A DNA stretch of 64,000 bases from an uncultured Caldilineaceae bacterium (GTDB lineage Bacteria > Chloroflexota > Anaerolineae > Caldilineales > Caldilineaceae). Below are positions 19,601 through 28,222 of this stretch, one piece after another; the first letter of the stretch is position 1; each line of letters starts with the position of its first letter. The translations under genes were made by a program, and so were the position numbers. The stretch is taken from assembly GCA_951812725.1 (NCBI GenBank), contig OX638330.1:5373405-5437404 (forward strand). Direction: 5' to 3'. The notes under the pieces are model-generated. The model saw only the letters and a list, made by a program, of their open reading frames with translations, did no database searches and was not told where the DNA came from.

Positions 19601-19843
19601 AAACGCCACCTCTTCTACGAGCAGGTCGAATCCGAGGGACTTGCTGTCGGAACCGAGTTGACGTTCCTTCGCCTGTAAGGCATTGCGAAGCGCTTTTTGC
19701 TCCTCTGTGAGGGTCGTAAACGCCTTCGGGCGGTTGATGGCTAGAACGTCTAGGGCGGCGCGCGCGCCTTCTTCTGCCTTTTCGCGTGCCTCGACGACTG
19801 CCTTGTCTAACGAACTTCGTAGCGTAGGATCGAGTGATGGCAT
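16643..19843 (-). CDS. pglX: BREX adenine methyltransferase PglX
   Basis: The 1066-residue protein has SAM-binding motif I DPCCGSGHFLVVAF near residue 270 and motif IV near 455. Motif IV reads ATNVPYL rather than the usual NPPY. PglX methylates adenine in a non-palindromic site on host DNA and gives BREX its self/non-self mark. The C-terminal ~450 residues probably hold target recognition. The gene sits 16 bases after brxC and overlaps pglZ, so it belongs to one transcript. It is intact. The NVPY substitution may be normal for this branch or may lower activity. Confidence 0.92.
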   Translation of the reverse strand: MPSLDPTLRSSLDKAVVEAREKAEEGARAALDVLAINRPKAFTTLTEEQKALRNALQAKERQLGSDSKSLGFDLLVEEVAFVQWHRMLFARFLAENNLLMHPTGVAVTLEDCEELAAEEGDQDRWATAARYAGNMLPGIFSPDDPSTQVKFAPEGRAALEAVLNTIPGPVFTSDDGLGWVYQFWQSKRKKEVSGSGRKIEKLDLAAYSQLFTEDYMVRFLLENSLGAWWAARHPDSPLVNEFTYLRMLDDGTPAAGTFPGWPQQAAEITVIDPCCGSGHFLVVAFEMLRRMRIEEEDLSEAKAADAVLRENLFGLEIDPRCVQIAAFALALTAWKVGGYRELLALNVACSGIAAGGQHEDWTGLARGDVNMERTLKRLHELFVNAQDLGSLIDPMNVPVPELMFTPDFGKVAPLLQDALAKEEEQDPVSAVFGGAALGVARAAELLARQYTLVATNVPYLARGKQGDLLKDFIGLRHGEAKADLATAFIERCRSFCSPEGAYALVTPQNWLFLRSYRKFRERMLREQTLLLLAKLGERGFESKAAAGAFVSLAVFTNDRSVRDSTIGGADVSDQSTPSEKAAALTTSLLHFKSQTAQLRHPEARIVVGSLSLDGMPLSESAATHEGLHTGDYPRFGRYFWELPHITGGWELQQGAPSTRVPWGGRENVLFWEDGKGELLTFVKERLQSEVTTQWIKGHRAWGRKGVGVAAMRDLRATLFDGQVFTHGVFVVIPKDEDMLPALWAFLQSDRFRKLARSLDQKLAIARSVFDGVPFDLNHWKAVAEQQYPDGLPEPHSYDPTQWLFGGNPTESIASLQVVVARLMGYQWPQKGADGLSRFALPDGILPLASVAGQEPASEQLRLALAAAYGEVWSAQLQAQLLREVGFKTEGFDVWLRDGFFKQHCKLFHQRPFIWHIWDGRSDGFSALVNYHKLDAANLDKLIYTYLGEWIRTQRGAEASGTPGASARLVAALELQKKLEAIRDGEPPYDIYVRWKPLHKQSIGWNPDLNDGARLNIRPFVTAGVLRSRVNVRWSKDRGRNIDGSERLNDLHYSSAQKRTAREAATT

Positions 19844-19859
19844 CTTCTGCTTCTTTCTC

Positions 19860-22800
19860 TTATAAAATGATCACTGGGTGCTCATCTATCTGCGTCAACA
19901 ACTCTTCTTTTAATTTACAAATATAGTCTTCCACGCCTTCCTTGCTATCCAGGGTCGCAGGTGTCATTCGAAACGGTACCGCCCTCGGTTCCAGCAGCCG
20001 CGCGGCTTCTTCTCTCGCTTGGTCTGTCCGCGTCTTTAGGGCTAGGATTTGGTTTTCCCAGTCCTGGAGCGCAGTATTTTCAAGGCTATCCATGAGCGCC
20101 TGATCAGTGCCAAAGTCGAGATCGTAAATCGGTCTTAGCCCGTTCGAATCCAGAATCCTTGTGCCGTCCTCAGGCTTCAACTTCAGCCAGACCTCCGACG
20201 CCTCCAGCTCTCCCACTGCACGGTCGCGCTCCTTGCACAGGAGTCGGTGTGCTTCTGAGACCGCCTGTCGCAGCGCAGCCGCCACCTGGTTTACAAGCGG
20301 CGGGATGGGATTGGGATCAGTCAGCAGAGTACGCTGGGAGCGAATCGCTTCCAGCTGGGTGTTCAATTCTGTGGCGACGGGCAGATTACGAGCATGGTGC
20401 TGGAACCTCTCAAGTCGGCGCCACTCAGGCAGCCGCTCTCGTACGGCCTCGCCAGCCACAGACCAATCCTGATAGTGGGTGATGAGGGTGTCCGCCTGGT
20501 CAGCCACTTCGACAATCTGACGGTTGCCGGTCATTCCGTGAAGCTGCCGGATTAGAGTCGTGTCCGGTGGCTCGGGAAGCGGGGCCTTCCCGCCGGCAGC
20601 TTTGGCGGCGCTCTCGAGACGCTCCAGGATCACCGGAACAGCCTCAGCTTCCTCCCCACTTTGCGCTGGAAAGCCCATCGCTGATGCGACCCTGCGAACT
20701 CCTATTCGCTGAACGACGGACACGATAACGCCCTCAGTGAAAAACTCAGTTACCCCCACTTGTTGTTGGGTCAAGCCCTTGGCAGTAACCGTCTCGCCGC
20801 TGCGCGCGGCCCTCAGGACTCCGCCCGCGAGCAACGCCAGGAGGGCGCCGTCAACGGTATCGCGTGACCAGCCGTAAGGAGGATCCGAAAAGTAGCGGCG
20901 TACGTCGGACCCCTTTCTGCCTGCGCTCCCAACAAAGCTCCGTACCTCTTGACATACGGGGTGTTTCTCTACGTCAGACGAGAAACCGAGCGCCGACAAG
21001 GGGGCAGCACTACCTTCCGCCGCCCTCGTTACTACCCTGCTCCAGGCGGGCTGATCAGCGTCCGAGAATTTCGGAAACAGTCTGGCCAGAGCCGCTTCGA
21101 CAGCCTTTCTGATGGCTTCAGGGAAGGGCTCACCTGTGATTTCGTTACCGCCTCCCTGGTAGATTCGTGCATGCTTGATGATATTGTCCACAAGGTTGCT
21201 GGCGCGAATTCTTTCGAGAGTTATGCGGGACCGCATTGCTTTCCTTGCTTCGAGCCCCGCGCTGGTAAGCGGATCCGCGCGAGTATTCACCGTTTCCTCC
21301 GCCGCACGAAATCGACCGACCGTCTGCTTCAGCTCGTCGGCATCCAGTCTCGGCAGGAAGACGAATACGGTGGGATTGTCGACGCCCGATCGCCGCGCAT
21401 CTTCACGAACAGATCCTTCCGACACTGACCATCCATTCTGTATCCACACAGGGACGCTGCTTCCATCAATTGGCGGCATCTCTGAGCCGAAGTGCATCTC
21501 ATACTTGCGCGGCGTCTTACTAACTCCCTGCACAAAGGAGAGGTCCTTCAACGCTGTAGCAAGGGCCATTCTCATGGCGGTTTCGCGCTCACTTGCCACA
21601 CGCACTTCATCCCCCAGAATCCGAGAGAGGCGATTCCGGTAATCCGCATCCCATTCAATACTCTCCGGAGTCTGTAGCCGGTATTCGCCATCGACCAAAA
21701 TCAGCGTTGCATTGTCCAGTAAGGCCTGGAGAACGTTCGGCACCTTTTGTCGCAGGGGCGCGCTTCCCATCGTAAGATCATCAACCATTAGATCGGCCAG
21801 AACATCCGAAGTGGCCCGCACGCCTGTCGCCAAAGGCCCTTCGCTCCGCTCCAGTTTGCCTATCATAAATATCAGAGAGCAAAGACGAGACCTGAGCCTA
21901 CCGTCCTCAGTGCCATCATTCAATTCCTTTATCCTTGTCGCCATGTCACGTATGAGGAGAGCGTTCTGCTGCATGTCGGTCTCTATTTGCCAATAGATTG
22001 CATCCGCCGGCGCGACGGTCCCCAATGGCTCATCCGCAACCTCCCTTACTGTGTCGTGGACGATGCGCAGTTGGGTCCTTAGCTGTCCGGCCCTTCCCCC
22101 ACTATCGACTGACCGAAGCATCCTCTCCCATAGCCGTCGCCGTACGGGAAGAATCGGGTAGTCGGCTACTCGCTCCTCAACATCTTTGGGCAGGGAGCCA
22201 ATCTTCGTGCCCGCCAGGTGGCGGTCGATCTCGCCGCTGGACGCATCGAGAACCTTCTTGACGAAAGCCGCCTTATCCGGGGTCTTTCGTAGAACTACCT
22301 CCCGCACAACCTTCTCAACGTCTACGTCGGAAAGGGTCACGGGAATCGAGAATCGGCCTTGAAGCTTCGAAAGTTCAGTATTGGCTTGGAGCGCCGACTG
22401 CCCGGTCCCAACGAAAAGAAGATGGCTGCCGAACCGAGCCGCGCAGGCCTCAACCACGTTCTGCACCTGGAGGGTCCGTTGCGGGTCGTTCCCAATGAAC
22501 TGCTGGAGTTCGTCAAAGACGAGCAGTGTTAAGGGCAGTTTACCTGGAGTAGTCGATTGCAGCGAGAGCACGTCGCCGATGGCGCTATACAGTTCAGAAT
22601 CTGTTATATCTGTGACGATCGGATACTGTTCGCGAAGTAAATTGCGGACATCGAGCCGACTGGCAGCCAAGTCTGGGATTACTTGCAGCAAGGATTCAGC
22701 CAGGACGGGGGAGACGTACATGTTGCGGAGTTCGGCGTTGAGAGTCTTGCTCTGTGATTCCACTACGGCCTCTATAGCGTCGTACCAGCCGTTTTGCTTC

Positions 22801-23324
22801 AGCCACAGGACCAGCCGGGCCGCAGGGTATTGCTCCGGCAACTCGGCGCTCTTGAAGAGGACAGCCAGGAGGGCCAATCTGACCGCGCCGGCGCCTGCCC
22901 CCAGCGTACCTGCCGCGGACCATAGGCCGCCTTCCCGTCTACCCTGACTCGACAACTCGACAAAATTAGCGTTGATATCTGAGGGCAATGTGACCAGAGA
23001 ACGCGCTCGAACGCCATCAGGAAACTCCACATCGCGCCAAAGGTACTCAAGGACTCGGACTAAGTGGCTCTTTCCGCTGCCGTAGAAACCGCTCACCCAA
23101 ACGGCCTGTTGCTGGGGCTGTGAGATATTTGTGAGAAAAGCCGAGAGTATCCGATCTAACCCCTGTTGGTACTCTCCTTCACAAACGAATGACTCCAGCT
23201 CGTACCGCAGGACGGCCCATTCCTGCTCCGACTGGGGCTGGATGACCTTCGTAACGCCGTCGTTGGGAATCTTGGTAGTCAGGGGGTCTCTGGAGAGAAT
23301 CTCACGGATTTTCATGTCTGACAT
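19860..23324 (-). CDS. brxC: BREX ATPase BrxC
   Basis: The 1154-residue protein has a P-loop near its N-terminus (GFYGSGKSHLVRVL, residues 79-92) and a Walker B-like LTLLVFDELQQF near residue 275. This matches BrxC/PglY ATPases, which are about 1200 residues and form the motor of the BREX complex. Long helical regions and a helix-rich C-terminus follow. It starts 13 bases after brxB and ends 16 bases before pglX. No stop or frameshift is seen. Confidence 0.92.
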   Translation of the reverse strand: MSDMKIREILSRDPLTTKIPNDGVTKVIQPQSEQEWAVLRYELESFVCEGEYQQGLDRILSAFLTNISQPQQQAVWVSGFYGSGKSHLVRVLEYLWRDVEFPDGVRARSLVTLPSDINANFVELSSQGRREGGLWSAAGTLGAGAGAVRLALLAVLFKSAELPEQYPAARLVLWLKQNGWYDAIEAVVESQSKTLNAELRNMYVSPVLAESLLQVIPDLAASRLDVRNLLREQYPIVTDITDSELYSAIGDVLSLQSTTPGKLPLTLLVFDELQQFIGNDPQRTLQVQNVVEACAARFGSHLLFVGTGQSALQANTELSKLQGRFSIPVTLSDVDVEKVVREVVLRKTPDKAAFVKKVLDASSGEIDRHLAGTKIGSLPKDVEERVADYPILPVRRRLWERMLRSVDSGGRAGQLRTQLRIVHDTVREVADEPLGTVAPADAIYWQIETDMQQNALLIRDMATRIKELNDGTEDGRLRSRLCSLIFMIGKLERSEGPLATGVRATSDVLADLMVDDLTMGSAPLRQKVPNVLQALLDNATLILVDGEYRLQTPESIEWDADYRNRLSRILGDEVRVASERETAMRMALATALKDLSFVQGVSKTPRKYEMHFGSEMPPIDGSSVPVWIQNGWSVSEGSVREDARRSGVDNPTVFVFLPRLDADELKQTVGRFRAAEETVNTRADPLTSAGLEARKAMRSRITLERIRASNLVDNIIKHARIYQGGGNEITGEPFPEAIRKAVEAALARLFPKFSDADQPAWSRVVTRAAEGSAAPLSALGFSSDVEKHPVCQEVRSFVGSAGRKGSDVRRYFSDPPYGWSRDTVDGALLALLAGGVLRAARSGETVTAKGLTQQQVGVTEFFTEGVIVSVVQRIGVRRVASAMGFPAQSGEEAEAVPVILERLESAAKAAGGKAPLPEPPDTTLIRQLHGMTGNRQIVEVADQADTLITHYQDWSVAGEAVRERLPEWRRLERFQHHARNLPVATELNTQLEAIRSQRTLLTDPNPIPPLVNQVAAALRQAVSEAHRLLCKERDRAVGELEASEVWLKLKPEDGTRILDSNGLRPIYDLDFGTDQALMDSLENTALQDWENQILALKTRTDQAREEAARLLEPRAVPFRMTPATLDSKEGVEDYICKLKEELLTQIDEHPVIIL

Positions 23325-23337
23325 GAGCTACTCTCCC

Positions 23338-23871
23338 TCATACCGGCACAGCGTGGTAGTTCCAGCCGTCACGGGCATTCAGCAATCGCCAATTGGAGCC
23401 GTCACGCTGTCCTGGGAAGAACGCAAGCAGACGGCCGGGTATCTCGGAATCAACCTTCGCGATGAGTTCGGCAACTCGTGTGAGACCGAATAGGGATGCC
23501 AGACCAAGCAGGGCCACGACTGTATTCTCATCGACGTCTGGCTGAATCAAAACCTGTCGTATCCGATCCGCAACAAAGTCTGAGAAATCAACGAGCGCCA
23601 TTTCCATGTCTTCCGGTTGCTCGAAATAGGCATCCTTATACTCGTGGTTCGTCATCCACTCTGCGAATGTGTCGGTGACGTCCACTAACTTCCACATGTG
23701 GCCGGCATCGGTCGTCGCGGTCTGAAACTCACCGATTCGTAGCCGCAGGCGACGCTCTTGGCTGGGGTCGTACCTGGCGAACCAAACTCTCTGTGCCCCG
23801 GCAAGCCTATCGTCCCACGGGAGCATCACATATCGTTCGTACCGTCTAAGGAGGTTCTCAATCTCGCTCAT
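23338..23871 (-). CDS. brxB: BREX protein BrxB (DUF1788)
   Basis: The 177-residue protein ends in the DUF1788 signature GRLLAFFPG, then RLLNARDGWNYHAVPV. Its length and position match BrxB, a core type 1 BREX component without a known catalytic role. The start codon overlaps the brxA stop by four bases. Confidence 0.92.
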   Translation of the reverse strand: MSEIENLLRRYERYVMLPWDDRLAGAQRVWFARYDPSQERRLRLRIGEFQTATTDAGHMWKLVDVTDTFAEWMTNHEYKDAYFEQPEDMEMALVDFSDFVADRIRQVLIQPDVDENTVVALLGLASLFGLTRVAELIAKVDSEIPGRLLAFFPGQRDGSNWRLLNARDGWNYHAVPV

Positions 23872-24656
23872 GATGCGGGTTCTCCTTGGTCGCGCATGAG
23901 ATGTCGGAAGCTCACCTCCACAACGTCGCCAGATGCTCGGTATTCGATCCAGCCCTGACGGGAGGCAACAATCGCTAACTCTTTGAGTTCATGAATTGGT
24001 GCGTCAAGCATGGCAGTCCACAGAGTCATGAAGAGCGCTTGGCCGCGCTTGCCACAGAGGTCTCCCAAAAGGAGGGCGTAAGCAAGCGAGGTTGCACAAG
24101 CCTGAGGTTTAGCTCTCCTCCTTGTTCGCCGTCCAGACAATAGCCCTGCCTTCTCCCAGGAAGACGATACGTTTCGCCCGAGGCGTTCCCGAGAGCTTGC
24201 AACAAACTTGCCCGGGAATTGATGCTCGGCCTCCTCAGCTAATTCGTGGGTCCTTACTGGTGTGCCGGTGGGCAGACGCAGGACGAACGGCGTAATGGCC
24301 CGCAGGATTGGGTCCCGGGCGGTTGAACACAATAAGGAAATCATCGGCTGTGCGTTGACATCGGCATCCCACAAATCGTCGAGAGCTCTAAAGACTAGCA
24401 GGTCGGGATCGAGTGCATACAATTCGCGAAGCCGCTCAAACGTGATGCGTCGTGCACTAGCCGTTGGCTTGCCCAAAAGGTTCTGATCAACGATGGCAAC
24501 CTTGTAGTTGTCTTCGGTTGCAGGCGCGGGCGGTCGGGCCAAGAGCGCGCGCAACTCCTCCAGCTTCAGAGTGCTGCTAAGGTGAGTGCCGGTCGGATCG
24601 ATTCGGAGCCCGAAGGCCGCAGCAGATCGAGGGACCCGTGAATCGCTGGTCATCAT
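23868..24656 (-). CDS. brxA: BREX protein BrxA (DUF1819-like)
   Basis: The 262-residue protein opens the operon. I chose ATG 24656 because GAAGAG lies just upstream, although a longer frame exists to 24680. The middle part (SARRITFERLRELYALDPDL) and the later FVASSRERLGRNVSSSWEKA with a helix-turn-helix-like tail fit BrxA, a small DNA-binding BREX subunit with a NusB-like fold. Similarity is read from pattern and operon position, so this is less certain than brxB. A TATACT hexamer on the minus strand at 24669-24664 lies 7 bases upstream, so the transcript could be nearly leaderless. Confidence 0.85.
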   Translation of the reverse strand: MMTSDSRVPRSAAAFGLRIDPTGTHLSSTLKLEELRALLARPPAPATEDNYKVAIVDQNLLGKPTASARRITFERLRELYALDPDLLVFRALDDLWDADVNAQPMISLLCSTARDPILRAITPFVLRLPTGTPVRTHELAEEAEHQFPGKFVASSRERLGRNVSSSWEKAGLLSGRRTRRRAKPQACATSLAYALLLGDLCGKRGQALFMTLWTAMLDAPIHELKELAIVASRQGWIEYRASGDVVEVSFRHLMRDQGEPAS

Positions 24657-24838
24657 ACTCTTCAGTATACCCCAGGACAACCGTGAACTCTGAATTTTTC
24701 GACCAAAAACGCTTGTTTAACAGACATGATGCGAGAGACTCGCGACTTTCAGGCGGGACCTACCCTGCCAATGCATTATTCTCGCCCTGTGGCATCAGAA
24801 ATCCTCCGGCAATTTGCCCTTTCGACCGTTTTCGTGTA

Positions 24839-24876
24839 CTTTTGCAGGAGATAAAGCCTATTTTCTCCTGCAAAAG
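24839..24876 (+). promoter_or_regulatory. 13 bp inverted repeat in the leader of the PP-loop gene
   Basis: CTTTTGCAGGAGA (24839-24851) and TCTCCTGCAAAAG (24864-24876) are perfect inverted arms with a 12-base spacer. The second arm overlaps the AAAGGA ribosome site of the gene starting at 24887. It could be a repressor operator in the divergent BREX intergenic region, or an RNA hairpin that hides the ribosome site. Confidence 0.65.
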
Positions 24877-24886
24877 GAAATGGACC

Positions 24887-25633
24887 ATGACAATCCGACA
24901 TGTATTGAGCTTCGGCGGAGGTGTAAACAGCGCAGCCCTTATGGTCGTTTTACTCCAAGAAGGGCTGCCTTTTGATGAAGCGGTGTTCGCAGATACGGGG
25001 GGAGAGGTTCCCGAGACTTACCAGTACCTGGAGACAGCAAGGAAATTCTTGACCGATCATGAAGTGCCGCTTACCGTCGTGTCCAAGCGGGGACGTACAC
25101 TCTATGAAACTTCGTGGGACCGTCGCGTATTTCCGTCAGCTATCTGGCGCTGGTCAACCAGAGATTACAAGATCACACCGATCCACCGGCATTACAGGTC
25201 GCTTGAAGCCCACATCAACCAATACCTAGCCATTGCCTGGGATGAAGTCCACAGAATGAAGGACAGCCGGGTCGACTACGTGACGAACCTGTACCCCCTG
25301 ATTGATCGAAGGCTCACAAGGGCAGACTGTGTAGCCATCATCCAGGAGGCCGGACTGCCCCTCCCGCAGAGAAGCTCGTGTTTTTTCTGCCCGTTCAACT
25401 CTGCTGAACGGTGGCGTTGGCTCTACGAGACCCACCCCGATCTCTACGACAAAGCGATCGCGCTGGAAGAGCGCTCGAAGCACTTTCCCTCTCAGCGGCT
25501 CACAGATCAAGCCTTTCGCGAGAGAACCGATATCTCTCTCCGTTCCCTCGCTGAGATATTCGCCGACGGGCGTCCAATACCGGCTCTGCCTGCCGTCGAG
25601 CAACAACCATGTGGAGCCGAGTGTGGGACTTGA
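24887..25633 (+). CDS. PAPS reductase-like PP-loop protein divergent from BREX
   Basis: The start is ATG 24887, with AAAGGA 8 bases upstream (248 residues). The N-terminus holds a PP-loop-like ATP pyrophosphatase motif, SFGGGVNSAALM, in place of the classic SGGxDS. A second signature, WRWSTRDYKITPI, is typical of PAPS reductase/DndC-like proteins. The cysteines CFFC (FFCPFNSAERWRWLY) and a C-terminal CGAECG may bind metal or sulfur. PAPS reductase-like genes (brxP) are reported as core members of type 4 BREX, and DndC is a relative in phosphorothioation systems. Here one sits next to a type 1-order BREX operon. Its reaction is unknown. Confidence 0.8.
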   Translation: MTIRHVLSFGGGVNSAALMVVLLQEGLPFDEAVFADTGGEVPETYQYLETARKFLTDHEVPLTVVSKRGRTLYETSWDRRVFPSAIWRWSTRDYKITPIHRHYRSLEAHINQYLAIAWDEVHRMKDSRVDYVTNLYPLIDRRLTRADCVAIIQEAGLPLPQRSSCFFCPFNSAERWRWLYETHPDLYDKAIALEERSKHFPSQRLTDQAFRERTDISLRSLAEIFADGRPIPALPAVEQQPCGAECGT

Positions 25634-26415
25634 GTGAGAGTCCGCCCTTTAGGAGTCAGACTCGTAGGGCCGCTGATTCCTTGAGTACTTCATGGCTATT
25701 GCCCACGAAGGCAGGCCCCGGGTACGCTACCTGTTCCAGCGGCAAAGTCTGGAAATCGCTGTGGACAGTGTCTATTTCGGATCTCGACCGCCCGCGTTTG
25801 CCTGACAGAGTAGTGCTAGGAAAAGGTCATGACGGCTTCGTAGCCAGAGTTCACCACCCCTTTAGCTTTCTCCGACGTAGTCGTTTTCGGCTTGCGCAAC
25901 GCTACTTCCTGGCCCCCCGTAGAGATCGAGCGCGTCCGGGACCGCCCAGCCCACTCTTGTCGGCCTTTCGTCGATAGTTGCCCGCGCCTGCCGTTCCGGT
26001 GTCATCCTGCTCACACTAAACAACCCCACCCGACCCGCGCCTCCCTGACGACTAGGCAATGGCGACGCGCCCCCTCAGCCGGCCACAACCACCCCCGGGC
26101 ATGAACCGGCCGATTGCCGCCAATCCCCTCAATCCACATCTCCCATTAATCACGGAAACAACTACATATGACCATGCCTCCGGCCATAACCACAACATAC
26201 AGGATGCGATTTGCCATATCCTGAAACACGCAGTATAATACCTTAGAACATATATTCGTGAGCCTCGCGCAGCGTCTCGTCGCCTCTCCCACGAGCGACC
26301 ACTGCCCACTTGCCCGGCGGGACCGCCGCGGCATGAGGCAAGGCAAGAACGTCAGCGAGCCTCCACTTTCCATGTCGCCGCAACGTTGCGGCCATCACAC
26401 TACGAGACTGAGAAT
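25634..26415. other. Gap, no convincing gene
   Basis: About 780 bases with short overlapping open frames only. The last 200 bases are AT-richer (26160-26260) and may hold the promoter of the next gene. Confidence 0.35.
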
Positions 26416-27345
26416 ATGCCCAAGACACCTTGCAAAGGCGTCAAAAAAGATGGAACCCCTTGCCGGGGAAATGGCCTGCCCGACTTCGACGGCTACTGCA
26501 TCGCCCACGCCCCCGCCGACAAAACGCGCGCATGGCGCACGCGCGGCGGCAAGAACTCCTCCACCGCCGCCAGGGCCGACAAACGCATCCCCGAACGACT
26601 GCGGGGGGCCATCGAAGCGCTCGAACAAGGCCTCCTCGATGTGCGCGCGGGTAATCTCGACCCCGCCGCCTACTCCGCAATGTGCCGCGGCGTTAAAGCA
26701 ATGGCCGACCTCTACCGGCTCGCCGATGAAGAAATGGAACTGATCCGCAACGAGGAAACCGAAGCCACCGCCATCGAAGTCGTCGGCGACCACGGCGACC
26801 CCGCCATCCTCAACGCCGCCGCCCAAATCGCCGCCCAGCAAAACCAGTACAGGATCGAATCGCTCATCGACCAGGGCCTGGCTACGCTCGAACAATCGCA
26901 GGATAACGACCAACCCGCCCAACCGGTCCTCACAGACAAAGGCAGACGGCGCTTCGGCTACCAGCGCCTGACCAACTACACACAAGAGGACCTCGACAAC
27001 CTGAAATACCTGTTAATGGAAAGGGGTATAAATGGGCGTCAAATTCCCGACCTGCGAGACGCTCTGGCCAAAATGCGCGCCGCCATGGAAGAAGCCTTGG
27101 CCGACCTCGCCCGCAACCCCGCACCGCCCCTCGATTCCCTGACCGGCCAGCCCCTCAGCCAGCTGCCGGCCGGCGTCAAAACCGGCCCGCTGCCACCCGC
27201 CAACCCCGACAGCGCCGAGCAGGCCGCAAAAATCCTCGAGGATCAACTCCAGCAGACGAAAATGCTTACCCGTGAATTCAAGGAGCTTTATGAAGACGAA
27301 CTGGTTGACGATACATTGGACCGGCTAACCGCAAACTCGCGCTGA
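26416..27345 (+). CDS. Hypothetical protein with Cys-rich N-terminal motif
   Basis: The 309-residue protein starts at ATG 26416 (upstream in-frame codons lack coding character). The N-terminus is CKGVKKDGTPCRGNGL then YCIAHA, a compact Cys-x9-Cys...Cys-x2-His zinc-like motif seen at the head of several bacterial and phage hypothetical proteins. The rest is helical and rich in Ala, Gln and Glu, with likely coiled coil near 200-225 and at the C-terminus. It has no operon partner, signal peptide or enzyme motif. Confidence 0.7.
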   Translation: MPKTPCKGVKKDGTPCRGNGLPDFDGYCIAHAPADKTRAWRTRGGKNSSTAARADKRIPERLRGAIEALEQGLLDVRAGNLDPAAYSAMCRGVKAMADLYRLADEEMELIRNEETEATAIEVVGDHGDPAILNAAAQIAAQQNQYRIESLIDQGLATLEQSQDNDQPAQPVLTDKGRRRFGYQRLTNYTQEDLDNLKYLLMERGINGRQIPDLRDALAKMRAAMEEALADLARNPAPPLDSLTGQPLSQLPAGVKTGPLPPANPDSAEQAAKILEDQLQQTKMLTREFKELYEDELVDDTLDRLTANSR

Positions 27346-27482
27346 CTTGACCGCATCACCCCTCTTCTCCCCATCGCGGGACGAGCTAAATTTCAAATAA
27401 ATATTATATCATTTTATCAGCATCTTGCACTTACGTAGCGCCCATGTTTCTGCCGCCATCCCTTTGGAAAATTTTTCCTGCC

Positions 27483-27533
27483 AAACGCTCGTGAACGCTC
27501 GTAAACGCTCGTCCAACTCTCGTACGAGCGTTT
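27483..27533 (+). repeat. AAACGCTCGT direct and inverted repeats
   Basis: AAACGCTCGT occurs at 27483-27492 and 27503-27512, with GAACGCTCGT between them (27493-27502). ACGAGCGTTT follows in inverse orientation at 27524-27533. A further TTACGAGTTAACTCGTA element follows. It can form a 10 bp hairpin or be a multi-site protein-binding array. Confidence 0.7.
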
Positions 27534-27753
27534 ACGAGTTAACTCGTACCTCAACCCCCCCCTTCTGACCCCCTCCACCCCCAATGCCGGCAGTTCCCGG
27601 CCCTTCCCGCATCTGGCCGGCGCCGGCTCCATCCCACTGAACGCACGGCCCCTGCCCCACACAGAAATCGCAGTCCGAACAACTGTCCGCGCCCTCCTGC
27701 CTCGGCGCCGCCTGCTGGCGAACGTCAGCCACATCACCGAGCCCGACACCTCC

Positions 27754-28077
27754 CTACCGCCTGCCGCCATTACCCAGCCCCACGCGCTCTACACCGTCGC
27801 CGGCCCGGGCCGCGCCTTCGACACCGTCGCCGCACTCCCTAAAGGGACACAGCCACACATCTAGGGTACTGTTCCGAACGAGAGCCGGTTCCTGGTCCGG
27901 TTGCACGGGCACAGCTCGCTGGTCTGGATCGCCCGCAATCTGCTGAAGACCACCGGCGGCTCTCTCGCAGGGACCCCCAGGCCGAACCGAAGGGTAGCTA
28001 GCTGGCAGCTGTCGCCGCCGCCAGCCTTTCATGCTGACCGACCATCATCGACCGCTTCCCAAACAGAGCATGTGTAG
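27754..28077 (+). pseudogene. SH3b-protein relic
   Basis: This reads LPPAAITQPHALYTVAGPGR, then VAALPKGTQPHI, an in-frame TAG, then SLVWIARNLLKTTGGSLAG. It aligns with the fourth SH3b module of the protein at 5219 (LPAAITQPALLNARAGPGL ... ITTIPQGT-type turn ... AWIFRDYTKVAGGSLSG). The upstream part is no longer readable. It is a decayed paralogue that keeps its terminator at 28084. Confidence 0.7.
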
Positions 28078-28083
28078 CAAATC

Positions 28084-28120
28084 AAAGGTCCCGCTGTTAT
28101 CAGCGGGACCTTTCTGTATC
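28084..28120 (+). terminator. Strong terminator after the SH3b relic
   Basis: AAAGGTCCCGCTG (28084-28096), loop TTAT, CAGCGGGACCTTT (28101-28113) is a perfect 13 bp stem. Its core (CCCGCTG...CAGCGGG) matches the terminator of the intact SH3b gene. Confidence 0.8.
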
Positions 28121-28222
28121 AGGTCATTTTCATCGAATCGGGCCAAAACGTCGTGAGACTGCCCGAATCAGGTAGGGGGCCCCTTGTGGACGCCCTTCAT
28201 GTGCTACTCATCTTCTTTCGCT

